From positions 1 through 21,819 of the forward strand of contig JAFVEW010000224.1 in the NCBI GenBank assembly GCA_017475805.1: a DNA stretch of 21,819 nucleotides, given 5' to 3'. Positions 8,118-16,200 of this stretch are shown here, one piece after another. Every line of letters begins with the position of its first letter. Position 1 is the stretch's first letter. A model generated the notes under the pieces. It was given only the letters and a program-made list of their open reading frames with translations. It made no database searches and had not been told where the DNA came from. Both the position numbers and the translations under genes were made by a program. The DNA comes from Synergistaceae bacterium (GTDB lineage: Bacteria > Synergistota > Synergistia > Synergistales > Aminobacteriaceae).

Positions 8118-9824
8118 ATGAACAGCATCGATAAAAAACGTTATATATGGGTGATAATCTCGGCAATAATTCAAGGCTTGCTGCTTGGCATTTACACGAT
8201 TACTCTGTCAGGCCCTTTTAAGTGTGTGCCGCTGAGTGTGATTTTTTTAGTGCCGTTTGTTTTTTGGCTTTCTCAAGAACATTGGGGGCGGAGGCTTTTC
8301 AATCTGCTTTTTGGCTTAACAGCGGTGCTATTAATATTTTGGCTTTATCGCTTATGGTCGTGGTATTCGCCTAACGGAGGAAATTTTGATGTCGTGCCTT
8401 CGCAAAAATCTGATTTAATCCGCGTGAGCATGACTGTATTTTTATTAATTCCGTTCTTTCAGTGCCGTATAGCTTCATGGAGCTGGAAATTTCCTTACAG
8501 CGAAATTTTCTTTCAGTTCTGCAGAAATTTATTCCTGCTCTTTCAGTCTTCAATAGTCATTGCTGTCTTTTGGGGCTTACTTGTAACGGCGGGATTATTA
8601 TTTGACATTGTCGGCCTCGACGGAGTTCCATTTGTGATTTTTAATCCCTTAATCGCCGTGCCGTTGTCGAGTTTAACTATAGCGATCTCAATTTCAGTAG
8701 CTATTAAACATCCCGGCATAGATTCGTTAGGACGATGGATTTTATCAGTTTTAGCTTGGCTCTTGCCGTTTTTCTCGGTGCTGTCCGTTATGTTCTTGCT
8801 GTATTTGCCCTATTCAGGATTAAAAACTCTTTGGAGCACAGGCCAAGCGAGTACGTTAATGCTTCTGCTTCAGTTTGGAACTTTAATTTTGACTAATGCT
8901 GCATGGCTTGACGGAAGCAAACCTGCCTTCAAAAGTCCCGTCGTAAATTTCTTAGCTAAGTTTTCGCTGCTATGCTTGCCTTTTTATTTTATTCTCTGCG
9001 TTTACTCAGTCGGTATCAGAATACAGCAGTACGGACTTTCAACTGACAGAATACAAGCTATGTTCTTGGTCGTCGTTACCGGATTTTGGGGCTTAGGCTA
9101 TGCAGGAGCGATTTTATTAAGAAAGTGGCCGCTCGCTATAGGCAAAGTTAATATGGCTTCAGTTTTGTTTATGGCCGCTATCGTTGCCGCTATGAACTCT
9201 CCTATTCTTGACCCTGCAAGGCTCTCGGCTTTTAACCAGGCTCGGAGGCTTCAAGCTAAAGAAATTTCGCCCGATGAGTTCGATTATATTTACACGCGCT
9301 TTCACTTGGGGCGTTACGGTAATCAAGTTTTGGAGGCTCTCGCTAAGGACGGCTCCGAAGAAGTTAAAAAAGGCATTGAGGCGGCTATGGCTGTGAACGC
9401 TTCGGAATATGCTACTTATTTATTGAATAATATTCCGCCTGAGTCAATAAGACGCGAAATAATTTCAGAGGCGAAAATTTTGCCCGAAGGCTCAAAACTT
9501 CCCGAAGAATATATAGAGTATTTCGTTGAAGAATGGGGAGGAAATTCAGGAACTTTTCAAAACGTTTTGAACTCAAGCGAAATTGTTTTTGTGTTCAAAA
9601 GCGTCGAACGCGAAAGCGGCGCAAGCAATTTGATTTTATTCACGCCGAATGCCGGAACAGTTTATAAAATCAATAATGAAAATTTTTCAATCGAGCCTGA
9701 ATTTTTAGGAATTATCAACGGAATTTTTGAACCTAACGAAGTTATTTCACAGGAAATTACGACTTCTGAGCCTGAATTTCTAGATATTAAAATCGGCGAC
9801 GAAACTTATCAAATCTTAAAATAA
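8118..9824 (+). CDS. Polytopic membrane protein, DUF4153-like
   Basis: 568 residues. The first 370 or so carry about ten hydrophobic segments. Conserved-looking blocks PFYFILCVYSVGIRIQQYGL and STDRIQAMFLVVV resemble the C-terminal membrane part of DUF4153 proteins, a family without known function. Residues about 380-568 are soluble, first helical (repeated EEVKKGIEAA-type helices) and then beta-rich with DETYQIL at the end. Its side of the membrane is not determined here. Position between a secreted lipid-binding-like protein and glmM (23 bases downstream) suggests co-transcription and an envelope role, which is inference. No good ribosome-binding site precedes the ATG. Confidence 0.65.
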   Translation: MNSIDKKRYIWVIISAIIQGLLLGIYTITLSGPFKCVPLSVIFLVPFVFWLSQEHWGRRLFNLLFGLTAVLLIFWLYRLWSWYSPNGGNFDVVPSQKSDLIRVSMTVFLLIPFFQCRIASWSWKFPYSEIFFQFCRNLFLLFQSSIVIAVFWGLLVTAGLLFDIVGLDGVPFVIFNPLIAVPLSSLTIAISISVAIKHPGIDSLGRWILSVLAWLLPFFSVLSVMFLLYLPYSGLKTLWSTGQASTLMLLLQFGTLILTNAAWLDGSKPAFKSPVVNFLAKFSLLCLPFYFILCVYSVGIRIQQYGLSTDRIQAMFLVVVTGFWGLGYAGAILLRKWPLAIGKVNMASVLFMAAIVAAMNSPILDPARLSAFNQARRLQAKEISPDEFDYIYTRFHLGRYGNQVLEALAKDGSEEVKKGIEAAMAVNASEYATYLLNNIPPESIRREIISEAKILPEGSKLPEEYIEYFVEEWGGNSGTFQNVLNSSEIVFVFKSVERESGASNLILFTPNAGTVYKINNENFSIEPEFLGIINGIFEPNEVISQEITTSEPEFLDIKIGDETYQILK

Positions 9825-9847
9825 AAGATAAAAGGAGCTTATAAATC

Positions 9848-11179
9848 TTGGCAAGACAGCGAAAATATTTTGGAACTGACGGCGTCAGGGACTTAGCCAA
9901 CACAGGCAACATGACCGCCGAGTTTGCTTTGAAGTTAGGACGAGCTTTTATAAAATTTAATCGCGGCAAAAAAATTGTAGTCGGTCTTGATACTCGTTTA
10001 AGCGGAGCAATGCTTGAAGGAGCTTTGAGCGCAGGAATGACCTCAGAAGGCGCGGAAGTTTTTTCAGCAGGAATAATTCCGACGCCCGGCGTTAGCTTTG
10101 CCGTTAAAGAGTTAAAGGCTGACGGAGGCGCAGTCATCAGTGCTTCTCACAATCCAGCTGAATATAACGGAATTAAATTTTTAGGCTCTGACGGCTGTAA
10201 ACTTTCCGACGACGAAGAATTAGCAATTGAAGATTTATTATTTGAAGAAAATAGCAACAATAACGATTCAAATAATATAGGTCATATTCATCACAGACCT
10301 GACTTAGTAAAAAGTTACGCTGAACATATCGCTTCATATTTAGATGATAAAAGCGTTATCGATAATGTTGTGTTCGACTGCGCCTGCGGAGCTTCGGCTA
10401 TGAGCGTTCCTGTCTTAGTTGAGAAAACAAAATTTGCAGACTTAAACACCGCGGTAATTTCACGAGAATTTGACGGACGAAATATTAATAAAGACTGCGG
10501 CGTCATGCACATGGAGAATTTAACGAGCTATGTCGTGAATAATAAAATGACAATGGGCTTTGCATTCGATGGCGACGCTGATAGAGTTTTAATTTGCGAT
10601 AACAAAGGCAGGATTATTGACGGCGATATTATTTTATGGATTCTTGGCCGCTGGCTTTATAAAAGAAACGGCAGTGATAAAGTCGTCGTTACAGTCATGA
10701 GCAACATGGCTCTTGAAGCTCACTTGAAAAACGAAGGAATAAAAACTCTTAGATGCCCTGTCGGTGATAGATACGTTCTTGAAACTATGAGAGAAAATAA
10801 TGCAGGTCTCGGAGGCGAACAATCCGGGCATATTATCACGAGCGAATTCACAGGCACGGGCGACGGGCTTTGCACGGCTGTATTATTCATGAACGCAATT
10901 AAAGATTTAAGCGAAGATGTTTCGACATTAGTCGACCGTTTCGGACGTTATCCGCAAAAACTTACGAATTTAACATTAAAAAAATCCCGCGAACTTGTCG
11001 ACATGGACGCAGTAAATAAAATTGTCAGCGAATATGAAGCTCAAGTTTCCAATGGCAGAATTTTTGTTAGAACTTCCGGAACAGAACCGTTATTAAGAAT
11101 TTTAGTTGAAGCTCCAGAAAAAAATACAGTCGAAAATCTCTCAAAAGAGTTAGCTGCGAAGCTCGAAAAATTTTGCTAA
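9848..11179 (+). CDS. glmM: Phosphoglucosamine mutase
   Basis: A 443-residue cytoplasmic enzyme of the alpha-D-phosphohexomutase family that interconverts glucosamine-6-phosphate and glucosamine-1-phosphate on the way to UDP-GlcNAc, the precursor of peptidoglycan and lipid A. The N-terminus RKYFGTDGVRD is diagnostic. The phosphoserine loop ISASHNPAEYNGIKF gives active Ser 100. The Mg2+ loop FDGDADR has D241, D243 and D245. The sugar loop GGEQSGHI and the C-terminal phosphate-binding RTSGTEPLLRI are intact. The TTG start follows AAAGGAG (9831-9837) by 10 bases. It ends in a strong hairpin. Its last 19 bases are duplicated at 12700-12718. Confidence 0.97.
   Translation: MARQRKYFGTDGVRDLANTGNMTAEFALKLGRAFIKFNRGKKIVVGLDTRLSGAMLEGALSAGMTSEGAEVFSAGIIPTPGVSFAVKELKADGGAVISASHNPAEYNGIKFLGSDGCKLSDDEELAIEDLLFEENSNNNDSNNIGHIHHRPDLVKSYAEHIASYLDDKSVIDNVVFDCACGASAMSVPVLVEKTKFADLNTAVISREFDGRNINKDCGVMHMENLTSYVVNNKMTMGFAFDGDADRVLICDNKGRIIDGDIILWILGRWLYKRNGSDKVVVTVMSNMALEAHLKNEGIKTLRCPVGDRYVLETMRENNAGLGGEQSGHIITSEFTGTGDGLCTAVLFMNAIKDLSEDVSTLVDRFGRYPQKLTNLTLKKSRELVDMDAVNKIVSEYEAQVSNGRIFVRTSGTEPLLRILVEAPEKNTVENLSKELAAKLEKFC
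11159..11177 (+). repeat. 19-bp direct repeat, left copy (glmM 3' end)
   Basis: The 19 bases AAGCTCGAAAAATTTTGCT encode the last residues of GlmM (KLEKFC) up to the stop codon. An identical copy stands at 12700-12718, on the far side of the diguanylate cyclase gene, where it again would be followed by an in-frame stop (TGA). Confidence 0.6.
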
Positions 11180-11187
11180 TGAATTAA

Positions 11188-11243
11188 TATTTAACTCCTT
11201 TGATGCTTCTTTAGTCGGCGGAGGAGTTAAATAGTGTTTTTTT
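11188..11243 (+). terminator. Terminator after glmM
   Basis: TATTTAACTCC (11188-11198) is perfectly complementary to GGAGTTAAATA (11223-11233), an 11-bp stem with a 24-base loop. It is followed by GTG and seven T (11237-11243). The T run touches the stop codon of the converging diguanylate cyclase gene, so the hairpin may also stop transcription arriving from that side. Confidence 0.65.
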
Positions 11244-12603
11244 ATGATTCTTTATAAAAAGTATAAGTGTATTTACCTTTTTGCTTTGATTTATACATAG
11301 CTTCATCTGCTTTCTTAAAGAGGTCTTCTCTGTCTTCAGCGTCTGAACCGTGAGCTATGCCTACACTCAAAGAAGTTGGAGGTAAGCCGTCATCTGTTTG
11401 TTGAAGTGTTTTATTAATCTCAAGCAATTTTGAAATAATTAAATTATCTTGATTTTCAGAATGTAACATTAAGACTACAAATTCATCGCCGCCAATACGG
11501 CAAACATAATCACCGGACCTAAAGTTATTTTTCAAGGCCATTACTATTTTAATTAAAATTTTATCGCCAACTTTATGTCCGAATTTGTCATTAATGTTCT
11601 TAAAATTGTCGGCGTCAAAAAGCAGCATGTAAGTACTTTTTAATTCGACTCTTGAAAAAAGTAATTCATAACCGAAACGGTTATACGCGCCCGTCAATTC
11701 GTCGTGAGAGGCTTTGAAATTGAGATGCTCTAAACTGCTTTTATAAATTTCATACATTTTGTTATATGCGCGGGCTAAATAACGAAATTCATTCGCTCCG
11801 ACTTCGGGGATTTGTCCATCGGCTTTGATATTCTCAACCGCATCGCTAATCGGCTGAATCAAAAGTATCGAAGTAAAAGCAACCATTAAAAAAATTCCTA
11901 AAATCTGAAGCACAATAATTAATCGCAAATATAACATTTCACCCTGAAGAGATTTAAGCTCCGAAGCATCAATTTCATATGCCATCTTTTCTAATGAGTC
12001 TAAACTAATTCTGACATCTTCTCTTATTTGTTCTTTCTTATTAAAATATGATTCACTATGAACTATTTCAGCAGCGCGCGTCATTTTATCTTGAGAATTG
12101 AGAGATATATCTTTATCAGAAAGTTTTACTGTTTTTAGAATCTCTGGATATTCTGAATCTGGATATTTATGTGCGTCGATTACGAGCATCATCGCATAAT
12201 ATTCGCGCCGCATTAAACTTCTTGAAGCGAACATTGCGGATTGAAGACGAGATAGAGCTACGCTGTTAGGCTTTCCGACAGACATAATATTAACGGCTTC
12301 TTCGCGGTGTCTCATATGGAAAGCCTCATTGAAATATTTATTAAGGAAGCTAAGATCTGCATTAAGTGTAAAACGCTGAACATTTTCAGTCAGATAATCC
12401 GACGCATCCATAAACTCACGAGCAGCTTTCCTGAGTTTGATTTGCTGCTCTACATTTTTTGTAAGATATTGAAATCTCGTGAGCAAATGATAAGTCGAAT
12501 AAAGCATTAAAATTGCGACAATTATAGCTCCAACAATAAGACAAGTATGAATAGTACGGAGCGAAATCCCGCCATTGTTCCCACGTTTTATATTTAATAG
12601 CAT
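11242..12603 (-). CDS. Membrane diguanylate cyclase (GGDEF) with helical sensor and HAMP-like linker
   Basis: 453 residues. Transmembrane helices lie at about 17-39 and 226-250, flanking a periplasmic helical domain of about 185 residues that resembles four-helix-bundle receptor sensors. A HAMP-like linker (QPISDAVENI and EFRYLARAYNKM) follows, then a GGDEF domain. The intact GGDEF at 371-375 indicates an active cyclase making c-di-GMP from two GTP. The RxxD inhibitory site (RSGD, 362-365) sits exactly five residues upstream, so product feedback inhibition is expected. The ligand sensed is unknown. GAGG (complement of 12613-12616) lies 9 bases before the ATG. The gene is flanked by 19-bp direct repeats (11159-11177 and 12700-12718), which may record how it arrived. 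Confidence 0.92.
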   Translation of the reverse strand: MLLNIKRGNNGGISLRTIHTCLIVGAIIVAILMLYSTYHLLTRFQYLTKNVEQQIKLRKAAREFMDASDYLTENVQRFTLNADLSFLNKYFNEAFHMRHREEAVNIMSVGKPNSVALSRLQSAMFASRSLMRREYYAMMLVIDAHKYPDSEYPEILKTVKLSDKDISLNSQDKMTRAAEIVHSESYFNKKEQIREDVRISLDSLEKMAYEIDASELKSLQGEMLYLRLIIVLQILGIFLMVAFTSILLIQPISDAVENIKADGQIPEVGANEFRYLARAYNKMYEIYKSSLEHLNFKASHDELTGAYNRFGYELLFSRVELKSTYMLLFDADNFKNINDKFGHKVGDKILIKIVMALKNNFRSGDYVCRIGGDEFVVLMLHSENQDNLIISKLLEINKTLQQTDDGLPPTSLSVGIAHGSDAEDREDLFKKADEAMYKSKQKGKYTYTFYKES

Positions 12604-12699
12604 TTTTAATTGCCTCGTTAATTATTTTTTTTCGTGAACAAAATTTTTAATAATATATCACAGAAATCCCTCGTTTTGTCCATGTGTCGCGACGTAACA

Positions 12700-12718
12700 A
12701 AGCTCGAAAAATTTTGCT
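12700..12718 (+). repeat. 19-bp direct repeat, right copy
   Basis: This is an exact copy of 11159-11177 in the gap between the start of the diguanylate cyclase gene and the phosphoethanolamine transferase gene. It encodes no gene here and looks like a fossil of the glmM end. Confidence 0.6.
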
Positions 12719-12787
12719 GATTGAATTTTTATACACCTGGCTTCGGGCTTAAAACTTTTTCTTTAATTTTATTTGTGTTTTGTGTAT

Positions 12788-12793
12788 TATAAT
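12788..12793 (+). promoter_or_regulatory. Possible -10 element for the phosphoethanolamine transferase operon
   Basis: TATAAT at 12788-12793 stands 36 bases before the ATG at 12830, a suitable distance for a -10 box. No convincing -35 hexamer is visible at 16-18 bases upstream, where the sequence is T-rich. Confidence is therefore low. Confidence 0.3.
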
Positions 12794-12829
12794 AAGATTT
12801 TGAAAAATTTAATTTTTAAGGAGGAAATC

Positions 12830-14566
12830 ATGAGAAAAGTTCGTGATTTTATTTATGAATGGCTCGAACAAGAAGAGTCATTCATTTTTTTGATGGTCTT
12901 GCTTAACGTAACGGCCTCTTATGTAACATATCAATTTTTCTTTGAAGGACTTCAAGCATTTATCAGAGAATTTTTGATACTTGTATGCGATATTTTTATT
13001 TCTTTTTTGATGGTTTGCATAATAGACTTATTTTTATATGTTTCGCTCAGGAAATTAAGCTTGCTTCATAAAACCGCAAAATTTATTTTTGTCGCCGTTA
13101 ATGTCCTTATGTTTTGCACGGATATTTTCACCCTGTATCACTATAAATTCCCGTTAAATTCCATAATGTTTGAGATAATAACAAATACAAACGCACGTGA
13201 AGGTTCGGAATTTCTTCAGGCATACTTAAATAATCTTAAATTTTGGAGCTTTGCTGCTATGATTATTGCGTCGGCAATTTTGCTGCGTTGTGTTTGGGTA
13301 AAAATATTCAATAAAAGACCTAAATTCAGATTCGCAACCTTCGTAATATTTTTCTTGCTAGGGATTTTTGCACTTGGTCGCCAATTTTATACTAACGGCA
13401 ACTTTGGATTTGTACGTGCAATAAATTCAGTAGGACTTACTAGGCTTGCCAGTCTACATAATGCTCATAAAGCAAGCATGAAAGAATATGATAAAATGAT
13501 CAATGATGTTCCTAAAAATGCAACGTTAACTAAAAACAAAAGCACAATCCCTTACATTGTCTATATTCTTGGCGAATCTACGACTCGAAATCATATGAGT
13601 CTTTATGGCTATAAACTGCCTACTAATCCGCTTTTATCTCAACGCAAAGACTCTGTGGGGGGGGGGGTACACGTTTTTGACGATACAGTAAGCCCTCACG
13701 CTAGCACAGCTGCCTCAATGAAAAAAATTTTTAATTTTTATAATTACGAATCAAAAAACGATTGGTATACTTATCAAAATATTTTTAATATCTTCAAAAC
13801 CGCAGGCTATCGTACAGTTTGGATTTCTGTTCAGGAAAATAGTGTATTTTCGAGCATTGGACCTTCAGCAATTTATTCACATCTTTGTAATACATACGAG
13901 TTTACAAATGCCTTAAATGACAACTCCAACACAAGAAATATTCGCGATGAGACTCTGTTGCCATTGCTTGATAAAGAATTAGAGACTGGAAATCAAAAGT
14001 TTTTTTTCCTTCTTCATTTGGTCGGTGCACATATGCACTATCATAAACGATATACAGCGGCATTCAGAAAATTTACAGCTGATGATGAATTTAACGGTAA
14101 AGGATATGACGGCTTCAGTCAAAGACTAATGCGTGCTAACTACGACAACGCAATTTTATATAATGACTTTATAATCGACGAGATTATAAAAAGATTTGAG
14201 GATAAGAACGCAATTTTGTTTTATATTTCAGATCACGGCGAAGAAGTTTACGATAATATAGACTTCTTTGGTCATGGCGACGTAGGACCATATAGTCGAA
14301 GTCTTATTGAAATTCCTTTCATAATTTGGACATCTGAAAAATTCCGCGAGCAATATCCCGAACTTGAAAAAAGAATCGCAGCAAGTGTCCATCGACCTTA
14401 CATGACCGATGATTTAATTCACACGATTTTAGATATTACCGGGATCGAAACAGAGGATTATGATCCGACACGAAGCGTTATTAATGAAAAATTTAACGCA
14501 GAACGGCCGCGAATTTTTATGAATTTTATTTACGATAAGGAGAAAGGTCTTAGTGAAATACAGTAA
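12830..14566 (+). CDS. Phosphoethanolamine transferase (EptA/CptA family) with an 11-G tract
   Basis: 578 residues counted from the ATG at 12830, chosen because AAGGAGG (12818-12824) lies just upstream. An upstream in-frame start at 12773 lacks support. About five N-terminal membrane helices (residues about 15-185) precede a sulfatase-fold periplasmic domain. Motifs fit the family that moves phosphoethanolamine from phosphatidylethanolamine to lipid A or LPS core: LGESTTRNHMSLYGY (metal ligand Glu 249), nucleophile Thr 293 in SPHASTAAS, and SDHGEE (D468, H469). The wording is nearer to CptA than EptA. Bases 13657-13667 are eleven consecutive G, encoding Val276-Gly-Gly-Gly-Val280 in a loop before the nucleophile. 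The frame here is open. One base more or less truncates the protein at 283 or 286 residues. The gene overlaps dgkA by 14 bases. Confidence 0.93.
   Translation: MRKVRDFIYEWLEQEESFIFLMVLLNVTASYVTYQFFFEGLQAFIREFLILVCDIFISFLMVCIIDLFLYVSLRKLSLLHKTAKFIFVAVNVLMFCTDIFTLYHYKFPLNSIMFEIITNTNAREGSEFLQAYLNNLKFWSFAAMIIASAILLRCVWVKIFNKRPKFRFATFVIFFLLGIFALGRQFYTNGNFGFVRAINSVGLTRLASLHNAHKASMKEYDKMINDVPKNATLTKNKSTIPYIVYILGESTTRNHMSLYGYKLPTNPLLSQRKDSVGGGVHVFDDTVSPHASTAASMKKIFNFYNYESKNDWYTYQNIFNIFKTAGYRTVWISVQENSVFSSIGPSAIYSHLCNTYEFTNALNDNSNTRNIRDETLLPLLDKELETGNQKFFFLLHLVGAHMHYHKRYTAAFRKFTADDEFNGKGYDGFSQRLMRANYDNAILYNDFIIDEIIKRFEDKNAILFYISDHGEEVYDNIDFFGHGDVGPYSRSLIEIPFIIWTSEKFREQYPELEKRIAASVHRPYMTDDLIHTILDITGIETEDYDPTRSVINEKFNAERPRIFMNFIYDKEKGLSEIQ
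13657..13667 (+). repeat. Poly-G tract (11 G), probable phase-variation switch
   Basis: Eleven uninterrupted G in AT-rich DNA inside a surface-modification gene. With 10 G the frame meets TAA at 13689-13691, and with 12 G it meets TGA at 13678-13680, both before the catalytic threonine codon. This is the arrangement of slipped-strand contingency loci. Confidence 0.8.
14537..14547 (+). promoter_or_regulatory. dgkA ribosome-binding site inside the transferase gene
   Basis: AAGGAGAAAGG lies within the last codons of the phosphoethanolamine transferase gene, 5 bases before the GTG that starts dgkA. It fixes that start and gives dgkA its own initiation site despite the overlap. Confidence 0.6.
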
Positions 14567-14912
14567 TCCTTTCTTAAGACTGTTTAATGCGTCGCGATAT
14601 TCATTAAGCGGTCTTTATTACGCTTTGATTAACGAGCAGGCGTTTCAATATGAGTTCGTCGTTTTTGTAGTTCTCTGCGGAATTTTATTTTTTGTGCCGC
14701 TAATTATTGAACGAAAAATTTTTTTGATTTTCGCGTGGCTCGTTGTTATGTGTCTTGAATTAATAAATAGCTCTGTTGAAAAAGCCTTTGACTTAATCGA
14801 TAAAAATTTTAGGCATGAAATTAAAGCGGGTAAAGACATGTTATCTGCTGCTGTATTTTTGTCAGTAAGTTTTAATATTTTTCTATGGCTGATTTTAATT
14901 TTTAATTTCTAA
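14553..14912 (+). CDS. dgkA: Diacylglycerol kinase, DgkA type
   Basis: A 119-residue inner-membrane enzyme with three membrane helices, close to the 122 residues of E. coli DgkA. It phosphorylates diacylglycerol to phosphatidic acid with ATP. Family motifs are present: NEQAFQYE near residues 27-34, and CLELINSSVEKAFDLID, which holds the catalytic-site glutamates, followed by IKAGKDMLSAAVFLS. Translation starts at a GTG inside the last codons of the phosphoethanolamine transferase gene (14-base overlap). That enzyme releases diacylglycerol as by-product, so the pairing is functionally logical and is known from other Gram-negative genomes. Synthesis may be partly coupled to translation of the upstream gene and hence sensitive to the poly-G switch. 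Confidence 0.95.
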   Translation: MKYSNPFLRLFNASRYSLSGLYYALINEQAFQYEFVVFVVLCGILFFVPLIIERKIFLIFAWLVVMCLELINSSVEKAFDLIDKNFRHEIKAGKDMLSAAVFLSVSFNIFLWLILIFNF

Positions 14913-14968
14913 ATTTTTTCAAAATTCTCTCGTAAAATATATAAAAATTTGCGGGAGGATTTATTTTT

Positions 14969-16188
14969 ATGGAAATATTCAGGACGGCTTTACGCTCACT
15001 GTTAAGCAATCGAACTCGATCAATCTTGACGATGTTGGGAATAATTATCGGCGTCGGCGCGGTTATCACAATGGTAGCGATAGGCAATGGAGCTTCAAGT
15101 CAAATGCAGGGTTTAATGGAAGGCTTCGGCTCGAACTTGCTTATAGTTATGCCTGCACCGCCTAACACAACAGGAGCAAGAAGCGCAGCAGGAAGCGGAG
15201 CTAATTTAACTCTCAACGATTCAACAGCGATAGCCGAAGAAGGTTTTTCTGTTTTGAGGACAGCTCCCGAAGTCAACGGCTCGGCTCAATTAGTTTTCGG
15301 CAACAACAACTGGAACACGAGCGTAACGGGCTGCACACCTGATATTTTACCCGTCAGAACTTGGGAAATTGCTTCAGGAGTTTTTTCACGGATAGCGAAG
15401 TAAGAAGCGGCGCGAAAGTTTGCGTAATCGGCCCGACCGTTGCAAAGGAATTATTCGGCTACACTGACCCTATAGACAGCACCATAAGAATTAAAAATAT
15501 TCCGTTTAGAGTTTGCGGCGTTACTAAGGCAAAAGGAGCTAACTCTTTCGGCGTTGACCAAGACGATTTTGTTTTAGTTCCGATAACGACGGCTCAGCGA
15601 AGATTATTTAGATTTGGAGCTCGTGTTGACACAGTCCGGCGAATTAACGTTCAGGCAAAAACGCGCGACACTCTCGACACTGCAAAAGAAGAAGTCATAG
15701 CAATTTTACGTCAGCGTCATAAACTTACTGAAGGCGTCGAAAATGATTTCGATATTCGAGATTTAACTCAAACTTTAGAGAACGCCGCGAACATGGCTAA
15801 CGTAATGAGCTTATTACTCGGAGCAATAGCTTCAATTTCTTTAATCGTCGGCGGCATCGGCATAATGAATATAATGCTTGTTTCAGTCAGCGAACGAACC
15901 CGCGAAATCGGCATAAGAATGGCAATCGGCGCAAGACCTTCAAACGTTAGAATGCAATTCTTGACGGAAGCTGTAGTTTTATCGCTTTTAGGCGGCATTA
16001 TAGGAATTTTAACGGGAACAGGACTTGCGAAAGTCGCAGAGAGTTTTTTATCGTTTAAGTCAATCGTTTCGATGAACTCAGTATTAATTGCCGTAGGATT
16101 TTCAGCTGCTGTCGGAGTATTTTTTGGATTTTGGCCGGCTTGGAAGGCTTCAAATCTTGACCCTATCGTCGCTTTAAGAGCGGAATAA
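14969..16188 (+). pseudogene. MacB-type ABC transporter permease, interrupted by a frameshift
   Basis: The two overlapping reading frames, 14969-15403 and the frame ending at 16188, are parts of one permease of about 406 residues. The first encodes the N-terminal membrane helix (after ALRSLLSNRTRSILTMLG) and half of the periplasmic MacB core domain, ending after TWEIASGVF. The second resumes with FTDSEVRSGAKVCVIG and carries three FtsX-type helices and the MSVSERTREIGIRMAIGA-like coupling region (LVSVSERTREIGIRMA). One T is missing from the run at 15381-15386: six T are present where seven would restore GVFFTDSEV. It could be a sequencing or assembly error, a recent inactivation, or far less likely a recoding site. 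GGGAGGA (14953-14959) precedes the ATG. The family works with an ATPase (17500), a TolC factor (16201) and an adaptor that is absent here. Confidence 0.85.
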
Positions 16189-16200
16189 GGAGAATTAAAA

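Noticed and set aside
12773..12829. Nineteen-codon upstream extension of the phosphoethanolamine transferase
   Set aside because: It contains the likely -10 element and ribosome-binding site; AAGGAGG just before the ATG at 12830 fixes the real start.
15375..15395. Programmed -1 frameshifting in the permease gene
   Set aside because: The slip site T TTT TCA would not re-pair well in the A site, no stimulatory stem was evident and the run is short. Error or mutation is simpler.
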